Shown: positions 1 through 6,506 of the stretch, one piece after another
How positions within the stretch are numbered: the stretch's first letter is position 1
Layout: the number at the start of each line of letters is the position of its first letter
Assembly: GCA_030038715.1 (NCBI GenBank)
Contig: JASHSO010000455.1
Coordinates: 1 to 8,581, forward strand
Direction of reading: 5' to 3'
DNA: 8,581 nucleotides
DNA from: Streptosporangiaceae bacterium
GTDB taxonomy: Bacteria > Actinomycetota > Actinomycetes > Streptosporangiales > Streptosporangiaceae
Made by a program: the position numbers and the translations under genes
Notes under the pieces: generated by a model
Told to the model about the DNA's origin: nothing
What the model saw: only the letters and a program-made list of their open reading frames with translations
The model's database searches: none

Positions 1-905
1 CCGTCGGCGTCCTGCAGGACGTAGGTCCGCATCCCGTGCAGGATGCCCGCCGAGCCAGCGACGAGCGTGGCGGCGTGCCTGCCGGTTTCCAGCCCATCTC
101 CGCCTGCCTCGCAGCCGACGAGCGCGACGTCGCCGTCGGGGATGAACGCGTGGAACACGCCGATGGCATTGGAGCCGCCGCCGACGCACGCGAGCACCGC
201 GTCCGGCAGCCGCCCGGCGGCCGCCAGGATCTGTTCTCTGGCCTCCACGCCGATGACCCGCTGAAAGTCCCTGACCATCATCGGGAACGGATGCGGTCCG
301 CCGACCGAGCCGATGCAGTAGTGGGTGTGGCCGACGGTAGACACCCAGTTCCTGAACGCCTCGTTCATAGCGTCCTTCAGCGTCCTGCTGCCGGTCCGCA
401 CCGGGACGACCTCGGCGCCAAGCATGCGCATCCTGGCCACGTTCAGCGCCTGCCGCCTGGTGTCCTCCTCGCCCATGTAGACGACGCAGTCCAGGCCTAG
501 CAGCGCGGCGGCGGTTGCCGTCGCAACGCCGTGCTGCCCGGCACCGGTCTCGGCGATGATCCGCGTCTTGCCCAGCCGTTTGGTCAGCAGCGCCTGGCCA
601 AGCACATTGTTGATCTTGTGCGAGCCGGTGTGAGCTAGGTCCTCACGCTTGAGGAAGACCCGGCAGCCGCCGGCCTGCGCAGCGAATCGCGGCACCTCCG
701 TCAGTAGCGTCGGACGGCCTGCGTAACCGCGCAGCAAGGCGCCAAGCTCGGTCCCGAACACCGGGTCGCGGGCGGCCGACTCGTAGGCCTCTGTCAGCTC
801 GTCCAGCGCCGACATCAGGGCCTCTGGCGCCAACCGCCCGCCGAAGACACCGAAGTGGCCAGCCGCGTCGGGAACGATCGCGCTGACCCCAGCGGGCCTG
901 GTCAC
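1..905 (-). CDS. trpB: Tryptophan synthase beta chain (partial, C-terminus beyond the left edge)
   Basis: TrpB is a cytosolic PLP enzyme that condenses indole with L-serine to give L-tryptophan, working in an alpha2-beta2 complex with TrpA. I translated the minus strand from GTG at 905-903 and obtained 301 residues of an expected 400 or so. The PLP lysine lies in HTGSHKINN (Lys97, codon 617-615). The ETGAGQHG segment follows, and the PLP-phosphate loop GGGSNA is at residues 242-247. Near the cut end come [14 protein letters not shown] and [14 protein letters not shown], both typical of TrpB. The GTG start overlaps the trpC stop (GTGA) and has GAGGG three bases upstream, so translation is probably coupled to trpC. 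The catalytic motifs in view are intact. trpA would be expected next, outside the window. The family assignment is essentially certain; the exact start is slightly less so. Confidence 0.97.
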   Translation of the reverse strand, partial: MTRPAGVSAIVPDAAGHFGVFGGRLAPEALMSALDELTEAYESAARDPVFGTELGALLRGYAGRPTLLTEVPRFAAQAGGCRVFLKREDLAHTGSHKINNVLGQALLTKRLGKTRIIAETGAGQHGVATATAAALLGLDCVVYMGEEDTRRQALNVARMRMLGAEVVPVRTGSRTLKDAMNEAFRNWVSTVGHTHYCIGSVGGPHPFPMMVRDFQRVIGVEAREQILAAAGRLPDAVLACVGGGSNAIGVFHAFIPDGDVALVGCEAGGDGLETGRHAATLVAGSAGILHGMRTYVLQDAD

Positions 906-1735
906 TGTCCCTCGCCTGGACCCGGCTGCCCGCGATCCGAGCGGAGTGCCGGATGCGAGCCCGCAGTGACCAGGTCGGCAACCGCGGACCGCGGGTCCTT
1001 CCCGGTGACCAGGCTCTCCCCGACGAGGACCGCGTCGGCGCCGACGGCCGCGTAGGCGAGCAGGTCATGCGGACCGCGGACGCCGGACTCCGCGACCTTG
1101 ATGATGCCGTCGGGTATCAGCGGCGCCAGTGTGGCGAACACGCCGCGGTCGACCTCCAGCGTGGCCAGGTCCCTGGCGTTGACACCGATCACATTCGCGC
1201 CGGCGTCCAGTGACCGGTCAAGCTCGTCCCGGGTGTGCACCTCGACGAGCGGCACGAGGCCGATCGAGACGGCTCGTTCCACCAGCGAGACCAGCGCATT
1301 CTGCTCTAGTGCCGCGACTATAACCAGCACCAGGTCAGCGCCGTGCGCCCGGGCCTCCCAGAGCTGATAGGAGCTCACGACGAAGTCCTTGCGCAGCACC
1401 GGAACATTAACTGCGTCCCTGACCGCTGACAGGTCCTCCAGGCTGCCGCCGAACCTGCGCGGCTCGGTCAGCACGCTGATCACCCGCGCGCCGCCCGCCT
1501 CGTAGTCGATGGCGAGGGCGGCGGGATCGGCGATCGCCGCCAGCGCGCCCTTGGACGGGCTCGCCCGCTTCACCTCGGCGATGACCGCTACCTCTGTCCC
1601 GGACAGCGCGGCCATGACGTCCCGTGGCGAGGCAGCCTTTGCCGCCACCTCCTTGAGCCGCTCCAACGGCACCATCCGCTGCCTGGCAGCCAGGTCAGCG
1701 CGCACGCCGTCGAGGATGTCGTCAAGCACGCTCAC
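902..1735 (-). CDS. trpC: Indole-3-glycerol phosphate synthase
   Basis: TrpC catalyses ring closure and decarboxylation of CdRP (1-(2-carboxyphenylamino)-1-deoxyribulose 5-phosphate) to indole-3-glycerol phosphate, the step before tryptophan synthase. The product is a single TIM barrel of 277 residues. Residues matching the known active site are visible: Glu54 and Lys56 in [10 protein letters not shown], Lys116 in VLRKDF, Glu165 in LVEVH, Asn186 in GVNARDL, and Glu216-Ser217 in AESGV. The phosphate-binding end is at ADAVLVGE (233-240). I chose GTG at 1735-1733 because the protein then begins VSVLDDIL, where relatives begin. A TTG at 1774-1772 in the same frame overlaps the upstream stop and would add 13 residues. 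Neither start has a well-spaced Shine-Dalgarno sequence; a GAGGGG sits 12 bases before the GTG. The stop overlaps the trpB start by four bases. It is a monofunctional protein, not fused to TrpF. Confidence 0.96.
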   Translation of the reverse strand: MSVLDDILDGVRADLAARQRMVPLERLKEVAAKAASPRDVMAALSGTEVAVIAEVKRASPSKGALAAIADPAALAIDYEAGGARVISVLTEPRRFGGSLEDLSAVRDAVNVPVLRKDFVVSSYQLWEARAHGADLVLVIVAALEQNALVSLVERAVSIGLVPLVEVHTRDELDRSLDAGANVIGVNARDLATLEVDRGVFATLAPLIPDGIIKVAESGVRGPHDLLAYAAVGADAVLVGESLVTGKDPRSAVADLVTAGSHPALRSDRGQPGPGEGQ

Positions 1736-1770
1736 GCGGTTCTGCCGCCCCTCGGGTGGGATGCCTAGGC

Positions 1771-2529
1771 TCAAGATGGTAGCGAGCGCCTTACCGCTGC
1801 CTCTCCCGGCCCCTGGCCCCGCACCGCCGGCTGGACCGATTCCGTGGGGTCGTCGCCACGGCTCAGCGCTTCCCAGATCGAAGCAGAGTCCCTGGCCCTG
1901 GCGGGGTCTGCTCGCGCCGCACCGCCGGCGTCACGCCTGGAGGCGGGGGCGTCGTACCGGCTCGACATCACCGCCATCTTGTCGGCCTTGCACGCCACGA
2001 GGACCCCGGCCGCGATCATGAGTATCGCGCCGAGTACCAGCGTCGCCTGCCATCCCCCGGCCGCGAAGTGCACGTGCGGCACGGCTCCTGCGACATTCGG
2101 CACCGCCGTGTTCGCCGGCGCGCTGCCCTGGGTCACGGACCCGGCGCTGGAGCTAGCAGGCTGGGCGGCCGCGGCTGCCGCCGAGATCGCGCCGGCGGCG
2201 TTCACCGTGAAGGCCGAGGCGGCGAGGCCTGCGCCGAGCGCCGCCAGCAGCAGCCCGGCGAGCCTTCGCAGCAGCCGACGCGTGGCAAGCACCGCGGCGA
2301 GTGTGGCGAGGCCGGCTACCACCAGGGCATCGGCGAACGGGATGAGGGCTGCGCCGGTCACGCTCACCAGGCTCGCGGGCAGTGGCTTAGGAGGGGTGGT
2401 ACGGACCTGCGCCCAGCCCTGGCGAGTGGCCAGGAAGACTACTCCGGCGCCGAGCGCGCCGAGCAGCAGCGTCACGGCAAGCGCCCGCGCGGCTGAGCCT
2501 TGCCGCACCCGGCGCAGGCCGCTGGTCAT
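1771..2529 (-). CDS. Trp operon-associated membrane protein (TIGR02234 / Trp_oprn_chp type)
   Basis: This 252-residue integral membrane protein is of the type encoded with trp genes in actinobacteria; its function is not established. Four hydrophobic helices are visible at about residues 17-35, 61-82, 87-108 and 161-180. Between helices 3 and 4 lies a long Ala/Ser/Thr-rich stretch (about 110-155), probably outside the membrane. Family hallmarks are the GWAQV segment after helix 1, MSSRYDAP just after helix 4 (188-195), and the C-terminal [11 protein letters not shown] (219-229). About 23 Arg/Gly/Pro-rich residues follow that motif. The ATG is preceded by a strong ribosome binding site. The gene is first in the operon and ends 35 bases before the chosen trpC start. 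A role in tryptophan or indole handling is only a guess from context. Family assignment rests on gene order plus the two conserved motifs. Confidence 0.85.
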   Translation of the reverse strand: MTSGLRRVRQGSAARALAVTLLLGALGAGVVFLATRQGWAQVRTTPPKPLPASLVSVTGAALIPFADALVVAGLATLAAVLATRRLLRRLAGLLLAALGAGLAASAFTVNAAGAISAAAAAAQPASSSAGSVTQGSAPANTAVPNVAGAVPHVHFAAGGWQATLVLGAILMIAAGVLVACKADKMAVMSSRYDAPASRRDAGGAARADPARARDSASIWEALSRGDDPTESVQPAVRGQGPGEAAVRRSLPS

Positions 2530-2533
2530 CGCA

Positions 2534-2541
2534 CTCCTCCC
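2534..2541 (-). promoter_or_regulatory. Ribosome binding site of the trp-associated membrane protein gene
   Basis: GGGAGGAG on the minus strand, four bases before the ATG at 2529-2527. It is among the strongest Shine-Dalgarno matches in the window and fixes the start of the first gene of the trp operon. Confidence 0.75.
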
Positions 2542-2558
2542 GGTATCGCCTAGGCAGC

Positions 2559-2564
2559 AGGCTA
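2559..2564 (-). promoter_or_regulatory. Candidate -10 element of the trp operon promoter
   Basis: TAGCCT on the minus strand fits the actinobacterial TANNNT pattern. Transcription would start near 2552, giving a leader of about 22 bases that still contains the Shine-Dalgarno sequence. No good -35 box is present at the usual spacing. The leader has no room for a classical attenuator, and I saw no Trp-rich leader peptide or T-box. Confidence 0.3.
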
Positions 2565-2594
2565 GCGCCCGGGCGCGATGCGACGGTCATCGCC

Positions 2595-2600
2595 TACGAT
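2595..2600 (+). promoter_or_regulatory. Candidate -10 element of a leaderless promoter
   Basis: TACGAT lies six bases before the ATG at 2607. With the usual -10 to start-site distance, transcription would begin at or within a base of the A of the ATG. There is no Shine-Dalgarno sequence between them, and no recognisable -35 box. The same geometry occurs before ppgK. Confidence 0.5.
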
Positions 2601-2606
2601 CGGCTC

Positions 2607-3260
2607 ATGACGCACGCCCAGGATGAGCGCTTTGCCCTGTGCGAGCTTCTCACCGGGCTGGGGCCAGGCCAGCCGACGCTGTGCAAAGGGTGGCGGACCG
2701 CCGACCTGGCCGCGCACCTGGTACTGCGGGAGCGCCGTCCCGACGCCGCTGCGGGAATCATGGGCGGCCCGCTGGCCGGCTATACCCGCCGTGTGCAGGC
2801 CGGGCTCGCCGCGCGAATCGGCTACCCGAGGCTGATCGAGATGATCAGGACGGGGCCGCCGCGGCTGTCGGTGTTCGGGCTCCCGGGAGCCGACGACCGG
2901 CTCAATTTCGTCGAGTTCTTCGTGCATCACGAGGACGCTCGCCGGGCACAGCTGGGCTGGCGGCCGCGTGAGCTCGCCGAGGCGGAGTCCGATCTACTGT
3001 GGGACAGGCTCAGGCTGGCACGATTCCTGCTCCGCAAGGCACCGGTCGGCGTGGAGCTGGTACGCGCCGACTCGCCGGGCCCAGACGGCAATGGCCGGGT
3101 GCGGATCACCGCGAAGGCCCGGACGCCGGTGGTGACGGTCACCGGCACGCCGGCCGAGCTCACCATGTGGACGACGGGCCGCACCGGCGCCGCTGACGTG
3201 CGCCTGGACGGCAGCGACGCGGACACCAAGGCGCTGGCTTCGGCCACCTGGCGGTTGTGA
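2607..3260 (+). CDS. TIGR03085-like metal-binding protein (DinB / maleylpyruvate isomerase fold)
   Basis: This soluble 217-residue protein resembles the TIGR03085 family, which belongs to the DinB/mycothiol-dependent maleylpyruvate isomerase superfamily. Its substrate is unknown. The N-terminal half carries TLCKGWRTADLAAHLVLRERRPDAA-type sequence with His37, and FVEFFVHHED contains Glu103-x3-His107. In characterised mycothiol-dependent maleylpyruvate isomerase a metal is bound by His, Glu and His with the last two in ExxxH spacing, so His37/Glu103/His107 are the likely ligands here (inference). The C-terminal part (about 145-217) is a beta-rich domain with VVTVTGTPAEL, usual for the family. 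Length is normal. The ATG was chosen because it follows a TANNNT element by six bases; no Shine-Dalgarno sequence is present. The stop TGA directly abuts the GTG of the metallophosphoesterase gene in the same frame, so the two are almost certainly co-transcribed. Confidence 0.85.
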   Translation: MTHAQDERFALCELLTGLGPGQPTLCKGWRTADLAAHLVLRERRPDAAAGIMGGPLAGYTRRVQAGLAARIGYPRLIEMIRTGPPRLSVFGLPGADDRLNFVEFFVHHEDARRAQLGWRPRELAEAESDLLWDRLRLARFLLRKAPVGVELVRADSPGPDGNGRVRITAKARTPVVTVTGTPAELTMWTTGRTGAADVRLDGSDADTKALASATWRL

Positions 3261-4904
3261 GTGCCCGCCGAGGAACCGCCCGCCAGCACCGCGGAACGGC
3301 GCTACCTGCCCGGCGAGCCCGCAGACGGCGGTTACCGCCGGCTCGTTCCCGCCGACGGCGAGCAGCACCGAGTCCGGGATGACCTGTGCGGTAGCAGCCT
3401 GCCCGCCGACTGGCAGCGATCCGCGAAGCCGCTTCTAGCCCTCGCCCACCTGTCGGACACGCACGTGATGGATCACCAGTCACCTGGGCGGGTCGAGCTG
3501 ATCGACCGGTATTCCGATCCCGACTCACCAGCGCGTGCGTCGATCGGGATCATCGGCACCTACCGGGCGCAGGAGCTGTTCACCTACCAAGTCGCCGAAG
3601 CCATGGTCGCAGCGATCCGGCACGTCGCCGCCACGCCGATCTGCTTAGCACCGCTTGACTTCGCCGTGATCACCGGCGACGCCACCGACAACTGTCAGCT
3701 CAACGAGCTGCGCGGCTACATAACGCTGCTGGACGGCGGCGCCGTCGTGCCGGACTCGGGCGACGTGCAGCAATACGAGGGCGTCGCGGCCGCTAGCGTG
3801 GCGGATGAGCGGTACTGGCATCCGGACGGCGGGCCAGCCGACCTCCCCCGCACCCGGTACGGCTTCCCGGCCGCGCCCGGGGTGCTGACCGCGGCGCGCC
3901 GCCCGTTCCGGGCCGCTGGCCTCGGGCTGCCTTGGTACGCGGTGCACGGAAATCACGACAACATGCTGCAGGGCACCGTCCGCCCAGACGGCTGGCTGCG
4001 TGAGTTTCCTGTCGGCGGCATCAAGCTGGTGACGCCGCCCGCCGACATCGACGGCGCCGACCTGGTCGCCCGGTTCTCGGGGGCCGACGCGGGGGCGCTG
4101 ACCGAACTGGCCCGCAGCGCTCGGCTGGCGGTGACACCGGACCCGGGCCGGGCCCCAGTCACCCGTGCAGACCACGTCCGCGAGCACTTCCGGTCTGCAG
4201 GCAAGCCCGCCGGACACGGCTATACCGCGCAGAACGTGGCCGAGGGGAGCGCCTACTACGCCTTCGATCACGGCAGCATCCGGTGTGTCGTGCTCGACAC
4301 GGTCAACCAGCACGGCGGCTGGCAGGGCTCCATCGACGCGGTGCAGCTGAACTGGCTGCAGGCGGAGCTAGCTGACAGCGCGGCGCGACCGGTGCTTCTT
4401 TTCAGCCATCACCCGCTCGAGACCCTGGTCAACGACGCTAGGCCGCCGGGCGCCGACCGCAGGGTGCTGGCTGGCGAATTGCGCGAGGTGTTGCTGGCAA
4501 ACCCGTGCGTGGTCGCCTGGCTTAACGGGCACACGCACGTCCACCGAGTCACCGCCGTCACCGACAGCTCGGGCACGGGCGGCTTCTGGCAGGTCACCAC
4601 GGCGTCCCACATCGACTGGCCGCAGCAGGCCAGGATCGTCGAGCTGCTGGCCGGTCCGGGTCGGCTGGTGCTGGCCTGCACAGTCATAGATTCGGCGGGG
4701 CCAGCCAACTGCAGCGGCGATATGGCAGCGGCAGGCCCGGTTCAGCTGGCCGCACTGTCGCGCGAGCTGGCGGCAAACGACTGGCAGGTACGGGCCGAGA
4801 TCACTGCTGAGGGTGGCGCGGGCGCTGGCGCGGCTGCCGACCGCAACGTCGTGCTGCCGATCGACTGGCCACGCGCCCCGGGACAGGTCAGACTGACCGG
4901 CTAG
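3261..4904 (+). CDS. Metallophosphoesterase, TIGR03767-like
   Basis: The product is a 547-residue calcineurin-like phosphoesterase using two metal ions; the natural substrate is unknown. All the metal and catalytic blocks are present in order: DTH (Asp66-x-His68) in HLSDTHVMD, GDATDN (139-144), GNHD (230-233), SHH (382-384), and GHTHVH (423-428). A long insert of about 85 residues lies between the GDATDN and GNHD blocks, and the region 240-330 is also expanded. These expansions, together with the N-terminal GYRRLVPADGE segment, recall the actinobacterial TIGR03767 group. No signal peptide or membrane helix is visible, so it is probably cytosolic. The GTG at 3261 immediately follows the TGA of the upstream gene and lacks a Shine-Dalgarno sequence, so translation probably depends on re-initiation. 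The next in-frame ATG (Met70) would remove the first metal motif, so it cannot be the start. Confidence 0.88.
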   Translation: MPAEEPPASTAERRYLPGEPADGGYRRLVPADGEQHRVRDDLCGSSLPADWQRSAKPLLALAHLSDTHVMDHQSPGRVELIDRYSDPDSPARASIGIIGTYRAQELFTYQVAEAMVAAIRHVAATPICLAPLDFAVITGDATDNCQLNELRGYITLLDGGAVVPDSGDVQQYEGVAAASVADERYWHPDGGPADLPRTRYGFPAAPGVLTAARRPFRAAGLGLPWYAVHGNHDNMLQGTVRPDGWLREFPVGGIKLVTPPADIDGADLVARFSGADAGALTELARSARLAVTPDPGRAPVTRADHVREHFRSAGKPAGHGYTAQNVAEGSAYYAFDHGSIRCVVLDTVNQHGGWQGSIDAVQLNWLQAELADSAARPVLLFSHHPLETLVNDARPPGADRRVLAGELREVLLANPCVVAWLNGHTHVHRVTAVTDSSGTGGFWQVTTASHIDWPQQARIVELLAGPGRLVLACTVIDSAGPANCSGDMAAAGPVQLAALSRELAANDWQVRAEITAEGGAGAGAAADRNVVLPIDWPRAPGQVRLTG

Positions 4905-4921
4905 GCCGGATCCGTTCGATC

Positions 4922-4934
4922 GGCGGCATCCGCC
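4922..4934. terminator. Weak hairpin between convergent genes
   Basis: GGCGG-CAT-CCGCC forms a five-base-pair GC stem with a three-base loop in the 52-base gap between the convergent metallophosphoesterase and HAD genes. No U-tract follows on either strand. A competing pairing of CGGAT (4907-4911) with ATCCG (4928-4932) is also possible. It may help terminate transcription in both directions, but the evidence is thin. Confidence 0.22.
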
Positions 4935-4956
4935 AGGACGGACCGCGTGGCGCTGG

Positions 4957-5649
4957 TCAGTGCAGACTTTCTACGCCCACGCCAACCAGCGCCAGCAGCC
5001 CGGCAACAGAGTCGAGCACGTACGGCGCCCCGGCCTGCGCCAGCGCCTCCCGGTCGGCCGCGCCTGTGGTGACGCCGACAACCAGCCCGGCGCCTGCGCG
5101 CAGGCCCGATTCCACGTCGCTCGGAGTGTCACCCACGACAGCAAGCTCGCTTACGGCGCCGCCGCCGAGCCTGAGCAGTGCGGTGAGCGGGAGGTCGGGC
5201 CATGGCCTGCCGCGGCCCGCATCGGCGGGCGACAGCGCCAGGTCGATCAGCGGCCGCCAGCCGAGTGCGTCCAGTACGGCTTCCCTGGTGGCCGGCGCGA
5301 ACCCCGTGGCTAGGCAGACCTTTATTCCGGCCGCGCGCAGCGCGATGATCGTCTCGGCGGCGCCTGCCAGCGGCGTGACGAGGCCGGCCCGCACGGCGTC
5401 GGCGTAGCGCTGCTCGAAGATGCGATTCCCGGCCTGAGCCCGCTCTTCACTGCCGAGTACCCGGCGGAATACTTCGATCTTGGACTGGCCCATAGTGTCA
5501 CGGATGATGGTCATGGCCTCGTCATAACCCGCTGCGCCGGGCACCAGGCCAAACTCGGCTGCGGCCGCGCCAAAGGCCGCCATCACGCTGCCATCGTCGG
5601 CCACCGTCGTTCCCGCCATGTCCAGGCAGGCGACCGTGATATCGCGCAT
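4957..5649 (-). CDS. HAD-superfamily hydrolase, phosphonatase-like (PhnX-like, TIGR03351 type)
   Basis: This 230-residue HAD phosphohydrolase belongs with phosphonatase-like proteins; its substrate is not known. The nucleophile motif is CLDMAGTTV (Asp10), with Ala at the +2 position as in phosphonoacetaldehyde hydrolase rather than the usual Asp. The cap domain has DTMGQSKIEVF, in which Lys57 aligns with the Schiff-base lysine of phosphonatase. The histidine three residues after that lysine in the Bacillus enzyme is Val60 here. Motif II is CLATGF (Thr115), a basic residue sits in GRGRPWP, and the metal-binding motif is VVGDTPSDVESG (Asp174, Asp178). I chose ATG 5649-5647 because GGGAGAG lies six bases upstream. 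An upstream in-frame ATG at 5700 would add 17 residues, has no clear ribosome site, and overlaps a putative -10 element. No phn genes are nearby. It is divergent from ppgK, with the chosen start 74 bases away. Confidence 0.85.
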   Translation of the reverse strand: MRDITVACLDMAGTTVADDGSVMAAFGAAAAEFGLVPGAAGYDEAMTIIRDTMGQSKIEVFRRVLGSEERAQAGNRIFEQRYADAVRAGLVTPLAGAAETIIALRAAGIKVCLATGFAPATREAVLDALGWRPLIDLALSPADAGRGRPWPDLPLTALLRLGGGAVSELAVVGDTPSDVESGLRAGAGLVVGVTTGAADREALAQAGAPYVLDSVAGLLALVGVGVESLH

Positions 5650-5655
5650 AGCTGA

Positions 5656-5662
5656 CTCTCCC
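5656..5662 (-). promoter_or_regulatory. Ribosome binding site deciding the HAD hydrolase start
   Basis: GGGAGAG on the minus strand, six bases before the ATG at 5649. It favours this start over the in-frame ATG at 5700, which has no comparable site. Confidence 0.6.
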
Positions 5663-5698
5663 AGCCGGAGGCGCCTCTGCTTGCAAGCCAGACGGCTC

Positions 5699-5704
5699 AT
5701 CGTA
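5699..5704 (-). promoter_or_regulatory. Candidate -10 element for the HAD hydrolase gene
   Basis: TACGAT on the minus strand fits TANNNT. Transcription would start near 5692, leaving a leader of about 43 bases that includes the GGGAGAG site and excludes the ATG at 5700. It is the same hexamer as the one before the gene at 2607. No -35 box is evident. Confidence 0.3.
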
Positions 5705-5711
5705 ACCGTCC

Positions 5712-5717
5712 TACTCT
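5712..5717 (+). promoter_or_regulatory. Candidate -10 element of the ppgK leaderless promoter
   Basis: TACTCT is six bases before the ppgK ATG, with a pyrimidine-rich spacer and no Shine-Dalgarno sequence. Transcription would start at or next to the A of the ATG. No -35 box is at a usable distance; a TTGCAA at 5681 is 25 bases away, which is too far. Confidence 0.5.
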
Positions 5718-5723
5718 GTCCCT

Positions 5724-6464
5724 ATGGCTCACGTTCTTGGCATTGATATCGGCGGCACCGGCGTCAAGGCCGCACCCGTCGACACCGCAACTGGCCTGCT
5801 GATCGCCGAACGGCAGAAGCTAGCAACCCCTCATCCGGCCACGCCCGACGCCATCGTCGATGTCGTCGGTGAGCTGGTCCGGAGCTTCGCCTGGACGGGA
5901 AGCGCCGGGATCACGTTCCCCGGCGTGGTCGTCGACGGCGTCATCAAGACCGCGGCAAACGTCGACCATGCCTGGATAGGGACCGACGCCGCGAAGCTGT
6001 TCGCGGCCGCCACCAGGCTCGACGTCACCGTTCTCAACGATGCCGACGCCGCTGGCGTCGCCGAGATGCACTTTGGCGCCGGCAAGGGCGAGCTAGGCAC
6101 CGTGTTGCTGCTGACGCTCGGCACCGGTATCGGCAGCGCGCTGTTCACCGAGGGCGTGCTGGTACCGAACACCGAATTCGGCCACATCGAGATCCGCGGC
6201 AAGGACGCGGAAAAGCGCGCTTCTGAGCATGCGCGTGAGATGGACGACCTCAGCTGGGGCAAGTGGGCGGGCCGGGTGGATGAATACCTGGAGCACATGG
6301 AAGCACTGCTGTCCCCGAGCCTGATCATCATTGGCGGAGGCATCAGCAAGAAGTCGGACAAGTTCCTGCCGCTGCTCACGGGCCTACGTGCCCAGGTGGT
6401 TCCGGCCACGTTGCTCAACGACGCAGGGATCGTCGGCGCGGCGCTGGCGGCCGTGCGGAGCTGA
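5724..6464 (+). CDS. ppgK: Polyphosphate glucokinase
   Basis: PpgK phosphorylates glucose to glucose-6-phosphate in the cytosol using inorganic polyphosphate, and often ATP, as donor (EC 2.7.1.63). The 246 residues cover the whole ROK-type fold. The phosphate 1 loop [15 protein letters not shown] is at 6-20, followed by TPHPATP (35-41), GITFPGVV (62-69) and [11 protein letters not shown] (79-89). The catalytic Asp106 is in [13 protein letters not shown]. The phosphate 2 loop [10 protein letters not shown] is at 131-140, and the sugar-contacting EFGHIE at 151-156. [12 protein letters not shown] (178-189) and [10 protein letters not shown] (201-210) are characteristic of PpgK. The zinc-binding cysteine cluster of other ROK glucokinases is absent, as expected for PpgK. 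Length is normal and all motifs are intact. It ends 42 bases from the convergent membrane-protein gene. Confidence 0.96.
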   Translation: MAHVLGIDIGGTGVKAAPVDTATGLLIAERQKLATPHPATPDAIVDVVGELVRSFAWTGSAGITFPGVVVDGVIKTAANVDHAWIGTDAAKLFAAATRLDVTVLNDADAAGVAEMHFGAGKGELGTVLLLTLGTGIGSALFTEGVLVPNTEFGHIEIRGKDAEKRASEHAREMDDLSWGKWAGRVDEYLEHMEALLSPSLIIIGGGISKKSDKFLPLLTGLRAQVVPATLLNDAGIVGAALAAVRS

Positions 6465-6506
6465 CCGGCAGATAGCAGCGGCTGACTACCCTCTCGGCAG
6501 GCCCGG

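Noticed and set aside
643..1068. A 141-codon minus-strand open frame overlapping the trpC-trpB junction
   Set aside because: It is out of frame with both trp genes, and is Arg/Pro-rich as expected of a shadow in GC-rich DNA.
2387..2590. A possible trp leader peptide or upstream gene on the minus strand starting at 2590
   Set aside because: The frame has no tryptophan codons near its start, runs deep into the membrane-protein gene in another frame, and no attenuator hairpin pair fits in the short leader.
1844..2626. A 260-codon open frame on the plus strand opposite the trp-associated membrane protein gene
   Set aside because: Its product is low-complexity Ala/Ser/Arg-rich sequence with no motif. 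It mirrors a well-supported minus-strand gene with helices, family motifs and a strong ribosome site, and is a GC-driven shadow.
3645..4313. A 222-codon minus-strand open frame opposite the metallophosphoesterase
   Set aside because: It lies within a gene with all catalytic motifs intact, and its own translation is unremarkable Arg/Val-rich shadow sequence.
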